A DNA stretch of 64,000 nucleotides from Komagataeibacter sp. FNDCF1. GTDB lineage: Bacteria; Pseudomonadota; Alphaproteobacteria; Acetobacterales; Acetobacteraceae. The notes under the pieces are model-generated. The model was not told the DNA's origin. It was given only the letters and a program-made list of their open reading frames with translations, and made no database searches. Positions 45,951 to 55,329 of this stretch are shown here, one piece after another. The position numbers and the translations under genes were made by a program. How positions within the stretch are numbered: position 1 is the first letter of the stretch; every line of letters starts with the position of its first letter. The stretch covers positions 2,999,501 through 3,063,500 of the forward strand of contig NZ_JAIWOT010000001.1 in the NCBI RefSeq assembly GCF_021295335.1, read 5' to 3'.

Positions 45951-48741
45951 CCTGGCCGGCATCGGTGTCAGGGGTCGCATCGGTGGCGGTCACGTCGATC
46001 ACGTCGCTGTCCTCGCCTTCTTCCCCGTCATCCATTACGGGGAAGACGCTGGTCACCGCCTCCGTATCGTTCAGGCGGAACAGGGTCACGCCGCTGGCCT
46101 GACGCGACATGATGCGTACCTGGTTGATGGGCAGACGGATCAGGCGGCCGGCGTCGGTCACCAGCATGATGTCCGTGCCCGCCAGCACCGGCAGCGTCGC
46201 CACCACGGCATTGCCCCGCTTGCTGGTGGAGAAGGTCATGTTGTTGATGCCCTGCCCGCCACGTCCGCTGACACGGTAGTCATAGGCGGAAGACCGGCGG
46301 CCAAAGCCCGCGTTGCTGACGATCAGCAGCACTTCCTCCGCCGCTTCCAGTTCGGCAAAGCGTTCTGGCGTCAGGGGCAGGTCCCCGGCCGGGATTTCGG
46401 CGTCATCGGCGACCGTGGCCTCATCCGTCTCCTCGCCTTCCATCGCGGCTTCCGCGCGGCGGCGGGCATTGGCCATGCGCAGGTAGGCGGCGCGTTCCTC
46501 CACCGTGGCATCCACGTGGTTGAGCACGCACAGGCTGTTCACGCTGTCGCCTTCCGCCAGCTTGATGCCACGCACGCCCGAACTGCCACGACCGGCAAAC
46601 ACGCGCAGCGTGTCATCGGTGATCTGGAAGCGGATGCAGCGTGCGTTGCGGGTGCCCAGGAACACGTCCTGGCCCTCGCGGCAGGTGGCGACGCCGATCA
46701 GACGGTCGTCCTCATCAAGCTTCATGGCGATCAGGCCGGAGGAGCGGATGTTGCGGAAATCGCTCAGCCGGTTGCGTCGCACGCTGCCCGACGCTGTTGC
46801 GAAGACAAGGTGCAGGTTTTCCCACAGGTCCTCATCCTGCGGCAGGGGCAGGACGGCGGTGATCGTATCGCTGCCCAGGTCGGGCAGCAGGTTGACCAGC
46901 GCGCGGCCCTTGGCGGTGGGGCTGGCTTCGGGCAGGCGCCAGACCTTTTCCCGATACGCCTTGCCGCCGGAGGAGAAGAACAGCACCCACTGGTGCGTAT
47001 GGGCGTTGAACGAGCGAACGATGATGTCATCCCCCCGCCGTCCCGCGGCCGTGCGGCCACGCCCGCCCCGGTTCTGGGCGCGGAATACATCGAGCGGTGT
47101 GCGCTTGATGAAGCCTTCGCGCGTGATGGTGACGACCATCTGCCCCGGTTCGATCAGGCTTTCATCGGTCTGGTCGCCCGCATAATCGGCAATGTCGGTG
47201 GCGCGCGGGGTGGCGATCTCCGCACGGATGGCCACCAGTTCGTTGCGCATGACCTCCATGCGCCGGGGGCGGCTGGCTATGATGTCCAGCAGGTCGTTGA
47301 TGCGCACCGCGACTTCGGAGAGTTCCTGCTGGATCTTGTCGCGTTCCAGCCCGGTCAGGCGCTGCAGGCGCAGCTCCAGAATGCCGCGTGCCTGCGCTTC
47401 GGTCAGGTGGACCGTGCCATCGACGATGACATTGCCCTCGTCATGGATCAGTTCCAGCAGCGGCGCCACGTCGGCTGCATCCCACGCACGCGCCATAAGG
47501 GCGGCGCGGGCGGCAGCCGTGTCGGGGGCTGCGCGGATCAGCGCGATCACCGCATCGATATTGGCCACGGCGATGACAAGGCCGACCAGCAGGTGGGCCC
47601 GGTCGCGCGCCTTGTTCAGGTCGAAGCGCGCGCGGCGCAGGATCACGTCCTCGCGGAAGCGGATGAACGCTTCCAGCACGTCCTTCAGCCCCATCAGCCG
47701 TGGCTGGCCGCCATCAAGGGCCAGCATGTTCACGCCAAACGAGGTCTGCAGCTGCGTGAAGCGGTAGAGCTGGTTGAGCACCACCTCCGGCGTTGCCTCG
47801 CGCTTGATCTCGATGACGATGCGCATGCCCGAACGGTCGCTCTCGTCGCGGATGTCGGAAATGCCCTCGACCTGCTTGGTGCGCACCAGGTCGGCAATAC
47901 GTTCCTGCAGCGTGGCCTTGTTCACCTGATAGGGGATCTCGGTCACGATGATCGCCTTGCGGTCCTTGCGGATGTCCTCGATCCCGGCCTTGGCGCGGAT
48001 GATGACCGAGCCGCGTCCCGTCTCGAACGCGCTGCGGATGCCCGCGCGGCCAAGGATGGTGCCCCCGGTGGGGAAGTCGGGGCCGGGCACGTATTCCAGC
48101 AGGTCATCCAGCGTCATATCGGGACGCGCGATCATGGCCAGTGTCGCGTCAATGATCTCGCCGGGGTTGTGGGGCGGGATGTTGGTCGCCATGCCCACCG
48201 CGATGCCGGACGCACCGTTGACCAGCAGGTTGGGGAAGGCTGCGGGCAGGATCTTGGGTTCCTGCTCGCTCTCGTCATAATTGGGCTGGAAATCGACCGT
48301 GTCACGGTCGATGTCATCGAGCAGGAAGGACGCGGCCTTGGCCAGACGTGCTTCGGTATAACGCATGGCGGCGGGCGAATCCCCGTCCACCGACCCGAAA
48401 TTGCCCTGCCCGTCGATCAGCTTCACCCGCATCGACCACGACTGCGCCATGCGCACCATGGCGTCGTAGATGGAGGAGTCGCCATGCGGGTGGTATTTAC
48501 CCATCACGTCACCGACCGCGCGGGCCGATTTGCGGTAGGGCTTGTCGTGGGTGAAGCCGCTTTCGCGCATGGAATACAGGATGCGGCGATGCACCGGCTT
48601 CAGCCCGTCGCGCACGTCCGGCAGGGCGCGGCTGACAATGACGGACATGGCGTAGGCGAGGTAGGAGGAGCGCATTTCCTCCTCGATCGTGACCGGCAGC
48701 ATGTCGGACGGGGGCAGGGGATCGTCGGGTATCTCGGTCAA
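45943..48741 (-). CDS. gyrA: DNA gyrase subunit A
   Basis: Type II topoisomerase A chain of 932 residues. The N-terminal breakage-reunion domain starts after [16 protein letters not shown]. The quinolone-resistance region [17 protein letters not shown] has the drug-sensitive type Ser and Asp. The catalytic tyrosine is in [13 protein letters not shown]. The GyrA-box region is [11 protein letters not shown], a variant of QRRGGKG, at the start of the C-terminal beta-pinwheel. A second box-like [12 protein letters not shown] occurs later. The acidic tail ([20 protein letters not shown]) is typical. It leads a probable gyrA-coaD-ppiB unit. Confidence 0.97.
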   Translation of the reverse strand: MTEIPDDPLPPSDMLPVTIEEEMRSSYLAYAMSVIVSRALPDVRDGLKPVHRRILYSMRESGFTHDKPYRKSARAVGDVMGKYHPHGDSSIYDAMVRMAQSWSMRVKLIDGQGNFGSVDGDSPAAMRYTEARLAKAASFLLDDIDRDTVDFQPNYDESEQEPKILPAAFPNLLVNGASGIAVGMATNIPPHNPGEIIDATLAMIARPDMTLDDLLEYVPGPDFPTGGTILGRAGIRSAFETGRGSVIIRAKAGIEDIRKDRKAIIVTEIPYQVNKATLQERIADLVRTKQVEGISDIRDESDRSGMRIVIEIKREATPEVVLNQLYRFTQLQTSFGVNMLALDGGQPRLMGLKDVLEAFIRFREDVILRRARFDLNKARDRAHLLVGLVIAVANIDAVIALIRAAPDTAAARAALMARAWDAADVAPLLELIHDEGNVIVDGTVHLTEAQARGILELRLQRLTGLERDKIQQELSEVAVRINDLLDIIASRPRRMEVMRNELVAIRAEIATPRATDIADYAGDQTDESLIEPGQMVVTITREGFIKRTPLDVFRAQNRGGRGRTAAGRRGDDIIVRSFNAHTHQWVLFFSSGGKAYREKVWRLPEASPTAKGRALVNLLPDLGSDTITAVLPLPQDEDLWENLHLVFATASGSVRRNRLSDFRNIRSSGLIAMKLDEDDRLIGVATCREGQDVFLGTRNARCIRFQITDDTLRVFAGRGSSGVRGIKLAEGDSVNSLCVLNHVDATVEERAAYLRMANARRRAEAAMEGEETDEATVADDAEIPAGDLPLTPERFAELEAAEEVLLIVSNAGFGRRSSAYDYRVSGRGGQGINNMTFSTSKRGNAVVATLPVLAGTDIMLVTDAGRLIRLPINQVRIMSRQASGVTLFRLNDTEAVTSVFPVMDDGEEGEDSDVIDVTATDATPDTDAGQDD

Positions 48742-48862
48742 GGCAGTTCCGTCATGTCAGGGTTATCCCGCCCATCGGGCCGGCTGGCGCATGGGCGGGA
48801 CGGAAGGCAGGCATGGCGCGCGGGCGGCCATCATGTCCCTGCCTGCATCATAGCATGTCTTG

Positions 48863-48891
48863 CCCCCCGGCGCGAAGCGCCGCGCGGGGGG
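48863..48891. terminator. GC-rich hairpin downstream of ssb
   Basis: CCCCCC and GGGGGG ends enclose GGCGCG/CGCCGCG-type pairs around GAAG, 12 bp after the ssb stop. No T-run is seen, so termination is only suggested. Confidence 0.45.
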
Positions 48892-48902
48892 CTGGAGGCG
48901 GT

Positions 48903-49466
48903 TCAGAACGGAATTTCGTCATCCAGGTCGCTGCCGCCGCCCGGCGCGTCCCAGCCGCCCGAACCGCCGCCGCCCTGGCCGCCACCGCCCGCCGGGCGGT
49001 CATTGCCGCGCTGGGGCTGCTGGCGCGCGGGCGCGCTGTAGCCGCCACCACTGCCGCCACCATAGCCACCGCCGTAACCGCCACCCGTGTCCTCGCCGCC
49101 CGCGTCACCGCCACGGTTGCTGTCCAGCAGTACCAGTTCGCCACGGAACCGGTCGATGACCACTTCGGTGGTGTAACGGTCCTGGCCGCCCTGGTCGGTC
49201 CATTTGCGGGTCTGGAGCGTGCCTTCCAGGTAGACCTTGCGGCCCTTGCGCAGGAAACGCTCGGCCACGTCGCCCAGACGGTCGTTGAAGATGACGACCC
49301 GGTGCCATTCCGTCCGCTCGCGCCGCTCACCCGACGCGCGGTCATTCCATGTGTCGCTTGTGGCCAATGTCAGGGAGACGATCTTCGCCCCGCTCTGGCT
49401 GGTGCGGACTTCGGGGTCCTTGCCCAGATTGCCGACCAGAATGACCTTGTTGACGCTGCCCGCCAT
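48903..49466 (-). CDS. ssb: Single-stranded DNA-binding protein
   Basis: SSB of 187 residues. The N-terminal OB-fold starts [21 protein letters not shown] and includes [16 protein letters not shown] Gly/Gln-rich linker (about residues 112-178, with [11 protein letters not shown] units) is disordered. The acidic tip DDEIPF recruits repair and replication proteins such as PriA and RecO. The start at 49466 fits the family; a longer open frame upstream does not. It is divergent from uvrA, a common alphaproteobacterial arrangement. Confidence 0.97.
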   Translation of the reverse strand: MAGSVNKVILVGNLGKDPEVRTSQSGAKIVSLTLATSDTWNDRASGERRERTEWHRVVIFNDRLGDVAERFLRKGRKVYLEGTLQTRKWTDQGGQDRYTTEVVIDRFRGELVLLDSNRGGDAGGEDTGGGYGGGYGGGSGGGYSAPARQQPQRGNDRPAGGGGQGGGGSGGWDAPGGGSDLDDEIPF

Positions 49467-49790
49467 ATGCTGTCCTGCTGCAGTTCGAGTATGGGACCGG
49501 CAGATGGGGCAAAAAACCCCCGCCGGGTGATGCCACGGGCCGCCTGCTGGCAGCCGTGGCGAAATAGGTGTGGCGATCTTACCGGATTGTCCCCGGAAAT
49601 GCGAGGGCGGGCGGGACGGTGCGATCGCTCCGGCGTATTCCCCTGCCATGGGCGCGTGATTGTGGCACCATTGTGGGAAGGGTTGGCCTGCCACCCTTGT
49701 TGTCGGGGGGCGGCGGGACCAGATATGGGCTGGCCGGGAATGGCGGCCGGCATCCGGCTCCCCCGCGCGGGGGCGGAACAGGGAGAGTTC
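49467..49790. other. ssb-uvrA divergent intergenic region
   Basis: A 324-bp region expected to hold both promoters. I found no GTTC-N7-GTTC direct repeat of the alphaproteobacterial LexA type. A GAAC-N7-GTTC arrangement overlaps the uvrA ribosome binding site at 49777-49791 but has the wrong orientation for that consensus. Confidence 0.5.
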
Positions 49791-52700
49791 ATGAACGTTT
49801 CTTCACGTCCGGGGCAGAAGGTTCCGGCGGGCCAGCATGTCAGCCAGCAGTCCATCCGCGTGCGGGGTGCGCGCGCGCACAATCTGAAAAACGTGGATGT
49901 CGATATCCCGCGTGATGCGCTGACGGTCATGACCGGACTGTCCGGCTCGGGCAAGTCATCGCTTGCATTCGACACCATCTATGCCGAAGGCCAGCGGCGC
50001 TATGTCGAAAGCCTGTCGGCCTATGCCCGCCAGTTCCTCGAACTCATGGGCAAGCCGGATGTCGACTCGATCGAGGGGCTGTCCCCCGCCATTTCCATCG
50101 AGCAGAAGACCACATCGAAGAATCCGCGCTCCACTGTCGGCACCGTAACGGAAGTGCACGACTACATGCGCCTGCTGTGGGCGCGGGCGGGCGTGCCGTA
50201 TTCCCCCGCCACCGGCCTGCCGATCGAGGCGCAGACGATCAGCCAGATGGTCGATCGCGTCATGGCCATGCCCGAGGGCACGCGGCTCATGCTGCTGGCC
50301 CCGGTGCTGCGCGACCGCAAGGGCGAGTGCAAGAAGGAACTGGCCGAACTCCAGCGCAAGGGCTTCACCCGCGCCAAGGTGGACGGCACGCTGTACACGA
50401 TTGACGAGGTGCCCGAACTCAACCGCCGCCTGCGCCACACGGTGGAAGCGGTGGTGGACCGCATCGTGGTCAAGGAAGGCATCGAAAGCCGTCTGGCCGA
50501 CAGTTTTGAGACCGCGCTCGGCCTGTCCGACGGGCTGGTCTATGCCGAAGAGGTGGTGAAGAACCTGCCGGAAGGCGAGGAAGCGCCGCGCACGGTCTTT
50601 TCCTCGCGCTTCGCCTGTCCCGTCAGCGGTTTCACGCTGGAGGAGGTCGAACCCCGCCTGTTTTCCTTCAACGCGCCGCAGGGTGCCTGCCCGGCCTGTG
50701 ACGGAATCGGACAGGAAACCTTTTTCGACCCGCGCCTGATCGTGCCCGACGAATCGCTTTCGCTGGGGGCAGGCGCAATCACGCCCTGGCGCAGCAGCCA
50801 GAGCGCGTACTACACCCAGACGCTGGCCTCCATCGCCGCGCATTACGACGTGTCGATGGACACACCGTGGGAAGACCTGCCCGAAGGCGTGCGCGACGTG
50901 ATCCTGTATGGCGGAAAGGACCCGATCGAATTCACCTACCGCGATGACCGCCGCGCCTACAGCCTGACCAAGCCGTTCGAGGGCGTGGTCACCAACCTGC
51001 GCCGCCGCATGGCGGAAACCGACAGCGTATGGGTGCGCGAGGAACTCTCGCGCTACCAGTCCGAAAAACCCTGCCATGTGTGCGATGGCGCGCGCCTGCG
51101 GCCCGAAGCCCTGTCGGTCAGGGTAGCGGGGCTGAACATCGCGCAGGCATCCGACATGCCGATTCGAAGGGCGCTGGACTGGTTCGGCACGGTGGAGGCG
51201 ACACTCACGCCCCAGCGCGCCGAGATCGCGCACCGCATATTGCGTGAAATCCTGGATCGCCTGCGCTTCCTTGATGACGTGGGGCTGGATTACCTGACCC
51301 TGTCACGCGGTTCGGCCACGCTTTCGGGCGGGGAGAGCCAGCGCATCCGCCTGGCCAGCCAGATCGGTTCGGGCCTGACGGGCGTGCTGTATGTACTTGA
51401 TGAACCCTCCATCGGGCTGCACCAGCGCGACAATGAACGCCTGCTGGGCACGCTGGACCGGCTGAAGAAGCTGGGCAACACCCTGATCGTGGTCGAGCAT
51501 GACGAGGACGCGATCCGCGCCGCCGACTGGCTGATCGACATGGGCCCCGGTGCCGGGGTCAATGGCGGCAACATCGTCGCCGCCGGAACCCCTGCGGAGG
51601 TCGCGGCCAACCCCGACAGCCTGACGGGTGACTACCTGTCGGGCCGCAGGTGCATTCCCGTGCCGCAAAAGCGCCGGAAGATCGACCCGAAGCGTAAACT
51701 GGTGCTGGAAGGGGCAACGGGCAACAACCTCAAGGACGTGACGGCGGAATTCCCGCTGGGCACCTTCACCTGCGTGACCGGCGTGTCGGGCGGCGGCAAG
51801 TCCACGCTGGTGATCGACACGCTGTACAAGGCCCTGTCGCGCAGGCTCATGGGGTCGGGACAGAATCCGGCACCCTATGCGGCAATCAGCGGGCTGGACC
51901 AGCTCGACAAGATCATCGACATCGACCAGTCGCCCATCGGGCGCACCCCGCGTTCCAACCCGGCAACCTATACCGATCTGTTCGCCCCCATCCGCGACTG
52001 GTTTGCCGAACTGCCCGAAAGCAAGGCGCGGGGCTACAAGCCGGGCCGCTTCTCCTTCAACGTCAAGGGCGGCCGGTGCGAGGCCTGCCAGGGAGACGGG
52101 GTGCTCAAGATCGAGATGCACTTCCTGCCCGACGTGTTCGTCACCTGCGATACCTGCAAGGGTGCGCGCTACAACCGCGAGACGCTGGACGTGAAGTTCC
52201 GGGGCAAATCGATTGCCGACGTGCTGGCCATGTCGGTGGATGAGGCGCTGCCCTATTTCTCCGCCGTGCCGCGCATCCGTGACCGGCTGGCCATATTGCA
52301 GAAGGTGGGGCTGGGCTACGTCGCCCTTGGCCAGCAGGCGACCACGCTTTCGGGTGGCGAGGCGCAGCGCGTCAAGCTGTCCAAGGAGCTGGCGCGCAGG
52401 GCGACGGGGCGCACGCTGTACATCCTCGATGAACCCACAACCGGCCTGCATACCGAGGACGTGCGCAAGCTGCTTGAGGTGCTGCACGCGCTGGTGGACC
52501 AGGGCAACACGGTCGTGGTGATCGAGCATAATCTGGAGGTCATCAAGACTGCCGACTGGGTGATCGACATGGGGCCGGAAGGTGGCGATGGCGGTGGCCG
52601 GATCGTGGCCTGCGGCACGCCCGAACAGGTCGCGGCCTGCACCGACAGCCATACGGGGCGATTCCTGCGCCCGCTGCTGGAGCACAGGCCCGTCGTGCCG

Positions 52701-52832
52701 GTTGCCAGCCCCGCGCGGAAGCCGGCGGGCAAGGTTGCGGCCCGCGGCAGGAAAGCCACGGCGGACAAAGTGACCGCACCCGCGAAAAAGAAGGCAAAAC
52801 CGGCAAAAAGCAGCCGCAAACCTGCAAAATAG
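49791..52832 (+). CDS. uvrA: Excinuclease ABC subunit A
   Basis: Damage-recognition ATPase of nucleotide excision repair, 1013 residues. Two ABC cassettes are visible: Walker [15 protein letters not shown] and [14 protein letters not shown], with signatures [13 protein letters not shown] and [15 protein letters not shown]. Zinc modules are CPVSGF...CPACDGIG and CEACQGDG...CDTCKGARY. The start at 49791 has AGGGAGAG directly upstream; the open frame extends about 1 kb further through ssb and is not used. The last 50 residues are a Lys/Ala-rich basic tail ([15 protein letters not shown]). Confidence 0.97.
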   Translation: MNVSSRPGQKVPAGQHVSQQSIRVRGARAHNLKNVDVDIPRDALTVMTGLSGSGKSSLAFDTIYAEGQRRYVESLSAYARQFLELMGKPDVDSIEGLSPAISIEQKTTSKNPRSTVGTVTEVHDYMRLLWARAGVPYSPATGLPIEAQTISQMVDRVMAMPEGTRLMLLAPVLRDRKGECKKELAELQRKGFTRAKVDGTLYTIDEVPELNRRLRHTVEAVVDRIVVKEGIESRLADSFETALGLSDGLVYAEEVVKNLPEGEEAPRTVFSSRFACPVSGFTLEEVEPRLFSFNAPQGACPACDGIGQETFFDPRLIVPDESLSLGAGAITPWRSSQSAYYTQTLASIAAHYDVSMDTPWEDLPEGVRDVILYGGKDPIEFTYRDDRRAYSLTKPFEGVVTNLRRRMAETDSVWVREELSRYQSEKPCHVCDGARLRPEALSVRVAGLNIAQASDMPIRRALDWFGTVEATLTPQRAEIAHRILREILDRLRFLDDVGLDYLTLSRGSATLSGGESQRIRLASQIGSGLTGVLYVLDEPSIGLHQRDNERLLGTLDRLKKLGNTLIVVEHDEDAIRAADWLIDMGPGAGVNGGNIVAAGTPAEVAANPDSLTGDYLSGRRCIPVPQKRRKIDPKRKLVLEGATGNNLKDVTAEFPLGTFTCVTGVSGGGKSTLVIDTLYKALSRRLMGSGQNPAPYAAISGLDQLDKIIDIDQSPIGRTPRSNPATYTDLFAPIRDWFAELPESKARGYKPGRFSFNVKGGRCEACQGDGVLKIEMHFLPDVFVTCDTCKGARYNRETLDVKFRGKSIADVLAMSVDEALPYFSAVPRIRDRLAILQKVGLGYVALGQQATTLSGGEAQRVKLSKELARRATGRTLYILDEPTTGLHTEDVRKLLEVLHALVDQGNTVVVIEHNLEVIKTADWVIDMGPEGGDGGGRIVACGTPEQVAACTDSHTGRFLRPLLEHRPVVPVASPARKPAGKVAARGRKATADKVTAPAKKKAKPAKSSRKPAK

Positions 52833-52843
52833 ATATCTATTTT
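52826..52843. terminator. AT-rich perfect palindrome at the uvrA stop
   Basis: AAAATAGATATCTATTTT is its own complement and overlaps the uvrA stop codon; a further T follows. It can form a 7-bp stem with a 4-base loop ending in a T-run, a weak terminator candidate. Confidence 0.5.
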
Positions 52844-52991
52844 TCCAAACGCTGCGGGGAAGCGGGAAAAAAACTTTGGCAGCAGTGCGAAAAACACTTG
52901 CGCCACAAGGCCCGCAGGCCCTATCAGCGCCTCTCTTGGCCCAAGGGGGCAATCTTGCCCAACAGGCTGTCTACTGGTTTGGGGGTACGTG

Positions 52992-53456
52992 ATGAACGCA
53001 CTTGCTCAACTGGGGATGGTCTCGGAACACCCGAGCAATAACCAGATCTCTTCAGCGCCGTTTTCGTCCGAGGACGACCGGAAAGATTACTTCGTCGAAA
53101 AAGACGGGATGAAGTTTGCGGGAACGCATCTTCTTGTCGATCTTTGGGATGCCCGGAATCTTGATGATCCCGAGCAGATCGACCGTACCCTGTGTGAGGC
53201 CGCCGTGACGGCCGGGGCTACGATCCTGCACAGCCACTTCCATCACTTCACGCCCAATGGTGGCGTGTCGGGCGTGGTCGTGCTGGCGGAAAGCCATATT
53301 TCCATCCACACGTGGCCCGAGCGCAATTTCGCTGCCGTGGATATCTTCATGTGTGGGGCATGTGATCCCCATCTCGCGATCCCGGTCATGCAGCGCCTGT
53401 TCCAGGCGGGCCGGATCGAGGTGGACGAGCAGCGTCGCGGGCGCGTGCAGCCCTGA
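52992..53456 (+). CDS. speD: S-adenosylmethionine decarboxylase proenzyme
   Basis: Bacterial type 1b AdoMetDC of 154 residues that makes the aminopropyl donor for spermidine. The self-cleavage site is E100-S101 in VLAESHISIHTWPE, giving the pyruvoyl group from S101. H106 and C121 (in DIFMCGACD) match the processing and proton-transfer residues. The N-terminus is about 35 residues longer than in minimal homologues (MNALAQLGMVSEHP), a common alphaproteobacterial extension. A GTG one codon upstream is also possible. speE follows 130 bp downstream, so spermidine synthesis is encoded here. Confidence 0.95.
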   Translation: MNALAQLGMVSEHPSNNQISSAPFSSEDDRKDYFVEKDGMKFAGTHLLVDLWDARNLDDPEQIDRTLCEAAVTAGATILHSHFHHFTPNGGVSGVVVLAESHISIHTWPERNFAAVDIFMCGACDPHLAIPVMQRLFQAGRIEVDEQRRGRVQP

Positions 53457-53517
53457 CGGGCTGTTGCCGGGGCGTGGCTGTGCGCGGCCCCGGCATGTCT
53501 TTTCAGAATTACGAAGT

Positions 53518-53551
53518 GCCGGGCCGGATTGATTTCCGGCCCGTGCTTTTT
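53518..53551 (+). terminator. Hairpin with T-run between speD and speE
   Basis: GGGCCGG and CCGGCCC (53521-53542) pair around an ATTGATTT-type loop and are followed by GTGC and TTTTT. It may attenuate or separate speE from speD. Confidence 0.7.
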
Positions 53552-53586
53552 CATGTGCATTGATTAGGACGGAAAGGGAGATCGCA

Positions 53587-54447
53587 ATGTCCCGTGAGTG
53601 GATCAGCGAGGGCCTGTACGAAGGCTGGCGGCAGGAACTGCGGGTGGACCGGATGCTGGCGCGCACCAAAAGCGCGTTCCAGGATATCGCCGTGTTCGAG
53701 AACGTCGATCTTGGCCGCGTGCTGATGCTTGATGGCGTGGTCCAGATCACGGAACGCGATGAATTCGTCTATCAGGAAATGCTGACCCATGTGCCGCTGC
53801 TGGAACATGGCGATGCGAAGCGCGTGCTGATCATCGGCGCGGGCGATGGCGGCGTGCTGCGTCGCGTGCTGGAACACGCCACGGTGGAAAAGGCCGTGAT
53901 GGTCGAGATTGATGGCGATGTCATCGACCTGTCCAAAAAGTTCCTGCCCGGTATTGCGGGCGATGCCTGGACCAGTCCGCGTGCCGAGGTGATCGTGGGG
54001 GACGGGATCGAATATGTCACCAACGCTGCCGATGGGTCATTTGACGTGATCATTGTCGACAGCACCGACCCGATTGGCGTGGGCGAAGTGCTGTTTACCG
54101 ATTCGTTCTACAAGCACTGCGCACGCATCCTCAGCGCCAGCGGCATTATCGTGAACCAGTGCGGCGTGCCGTTCATGCAGGCGGACGAACTGCGGGACAC
54201 CAGCGCGCGCCGGGCGCAGTTTTTCGATCATGTCTCGGCCTATGTCGCGGCGGTGCCCACCTATGTCGGCGGGTTCATGACGCTGGGCGTCGCGGCAAAA
54301 GGCGGTGTTCCGGGCAGGCAGCCGGTGGACGTGATCCGCGCGCGCGCGCAGAAGGCGGGCATCAGGGACACGCGGTACTGGACACCGGAAATGCACGTCG
54401 CATCCTTTGTCCTGCCGCCCTATATCGCCAGCAACCTGCCGCGCTGA
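53587..54447 (+). CDS. speE: Polyamine aminopropyltransferase (spermidine synthase)
   Basis: Enzyme of 286 residues that transfers the aminopropyl group of decarboxylated AdoMet to putrescine. The SAM-fold motif is VLIIGAGDGGVLRRVLEH, the GDGGxxRE-like signature. The acidic VEIDGDVIDLSKKFLP and the catalytic DSTDPIGVGEVLF segments follow. The N-terminal beta domain has the LDGVVQITERDEFVYQEM motif, here shortened to LDGVVQITERDEF. The start at 53587 has AAGGGAG upstream. It pairs functionally with speD. Confidence 0.96.
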   Translation: MSREWISEGLYEGWRQELRVDRMLARTKSAFQDIAVFENVDLGRVLMLDGVVQITERDEFVYQEMLTHVPLLEHGDAKRVLIIGAGDGGVLRRVLEHATVEKAVMVEIDGDVIDLSKKFLPGIAGDAWTSPRAEVIVGDGIEYVTNAADGSFDVIIVDSTDPIGVGEVLFTDSFYKHCARILSASGIIVNQCGVPFMQADELRDTSARRAQFFDHVSAYVAAVPTYVGGFMTLGVAAKGGVPGRQPVDVIRARAQKAGIRDTRYWTPEMHVASFVLPPYIASNLPR

Positions 54448-54474
54448 GCGCATGCGGGGGCGGACATGCGCATG

Positions 54475-54510
54475 AAAAAAGGCCGGGGGGCATCCGCTCC
54501 CCGGCCTTTT
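54475..54510. terminator. Bidirectional terminator between speE and the ABM gene
   Basis: AAAAAA, GGCCGGGG, a short loop, CCCCGGCC and TTTT. It serves both convergent genes. Confidence 0.9.
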
Positions 54511-54535
54511 GCGTTATCCGGCGTGGGCCGCCCGT

Positions 54536-54847
54536 TCAGGCAACGGGGGCCATGCGCGCGGTCTTGCGCAGGCTGACCAGTTCCGCGCCCAGTTCCTTCA
54601 CCCCGACTTCGAAGACCTTGAAATGGGGGGTGGAAAGATGGGATTCGAATGCGGCTTCATCATCATAGACTTCCAGCAGGATGATGGTCTGCGGGTCGTC
54701 CATCGGGCTTACGGCCTCAAAGCGCTGGCAGCCTCTTTCATCCGCCACGGAATGCGCGCTGTCATAGGCGCAGAGTTCAAGGAAGTGATCACGATTTTCC
54801 GCTGGAATGCGGAATTCGGCCACGATGGTCAGCGGGCTTGTGGTCAT
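54536..54847 (-). CDS. Antibiotic biosynthesis monooxygenase (ABM) domain protein
   Basis: Small protein of 103 residues with the dimeric alpha+beta-barrel ABM fold (YgiN/LsrG-like). The pattern includes IVAEFRIPAENRDHFLEL, the GCQRFEAVSP strand and LLEVYDDEAAFESHLSTPHF, given here as LLEVYDDEAAFESHL. These proteins act as quinol monooxygenases or isomerases, or have no known role. The start at 54847 has an AGGGAAAG site; an open frame continues 18 codons upstream. It is divergent from the gcv operon. Confidence 0.83.
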   Translation of the reverse strand: MTTSPLTIVAEFRIPAENRDHFLELCAYDSAHSVADERGCQRFEAVSPMDDPQTIILLEVYDDEAAFESHLSTPHFKVFEVGVKELGAELVSLRKTARMAPVA

Positions 54848-54941
54848 GGCTGGGCTTTCCCTTTCAGGGTGCGGTAACGGAACATATTGCCTGCATGGCA
54901 TGGGCGGCGGCGCCCGTGCAGCAGGGGGTGATTTTCATGGA

Positions 54942-54970
54942 TTGACTTGGCCTGTCGGGTCATGTCAAGT
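54942..54970 (+). promoter_or_regulatory. Candidate gcv promoter
   Basis: TTGACT at 54942-54947 is a good -35 element. The expected -10 position (54965-54970) is poor. The spacing places the transcript start just before the glycine riboswitch. Confidence 0.4.
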
Positions 54971-54979
54971 CGACAGTGT

Positions 54980-55140
54980 CGATACGGGAGAGACCAGTCT
55001 TGCGCTGGCGCCGAAGGAGCAACCGCCCCGGAAACTCTCAGGCCAAAGGACCGGTCGGCCAAGACTTCTGGAAAGAGGCATCCCGTACCGGATGCCCGCC
55101 GACGGGATAGCGATCTCAGGCACAGGCGACAGAAGGGGCA
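54980..55140 (+). ncRNA. Tandem glycine riboswitch (gcvT RNA)
   Basis: Aptamer 1 has the core blocks GGGAGAGAC (54986), GGCGCCGAAGGAGCAA (55007-55022) and AACTCTCAGG (55033). Aptamer 2 has GGAAAGAGGC (about 55070), CCGCCGACGGGATAGCGA and ATCTCAGGCACAGGCGACAGA-type sequence to 55133. The order and short linker match the known two-aptamer glycine riboswitch that switches on glycine cleavage genes when glycine is abundant. gcvTHP follow directly. The downstream GC-rich hairpins (CCCGCATG/CGCATGCGGG near 55261-55281) may be the expression platform. Confidence 0.93.
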
Positions 55141-55176
55141 CTTAAGGATCCATCCGGGTCTGACAGGAGTCCTGAT

Positions 55177-55329
55177 ATGTCCACACCGTTACCCGCACCC
55201 GTTCCGGTCTTGTCGCCATTTTCCCTTCCCCGTTCCGCTGGCGCGCATCGTGCCATGTTGCCCGCATGCCGCGCATGCGGGGCTGGCTGCGCGCATGCGG
55301 ACCCGCACAACAAGGTCCTGCCCGCATGA
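55177..55329 (+). CDS. Candidate 50-residue small ORF between riboswitch and gcvT
   Basis: ORF of 51 codons including the stop, preceded by CAGGAGT seven bases before its ATG, the best ribosome binding site in the region. Its TGA overlaps the gcvT ATG (ATGA at 55326-55329), while gcvT itself has only a weak AAGGT site. The peptide is Pro/Ala-rich at the start and has four Cys residues near the end (ACRACGAGCAH); no signal peptide or known domain is seen. It may exist to couple translation of gcvT, or to report on the open riboswitch. Without comparison to relatives it stays a candidate. Confidence 0.45.
   Translation: MSTPLPAPVPVLSPFSLPRSAGAHRAMLPACRACGAGCAHADPHNKVLPA

Noticed and set aside
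45925-49041. A plus-strand open frame of over 1000 codons opposite gyrA and ssb
   Set aside because: It is the complement of conserved genes in a GC-rich genome; its translation is low in hydrophobic pattern, rich in His/Gln/Arg, and matches no family.
49777-49791. GAAC-N7-GTTC near the uvrA start as a LexA box
   Set aside because: The alphaproteobacterial SOS box is a direct repeat GTTC-N7-GTTC; this inverted form overlaps the ribosome binding site and is probably coincidental.
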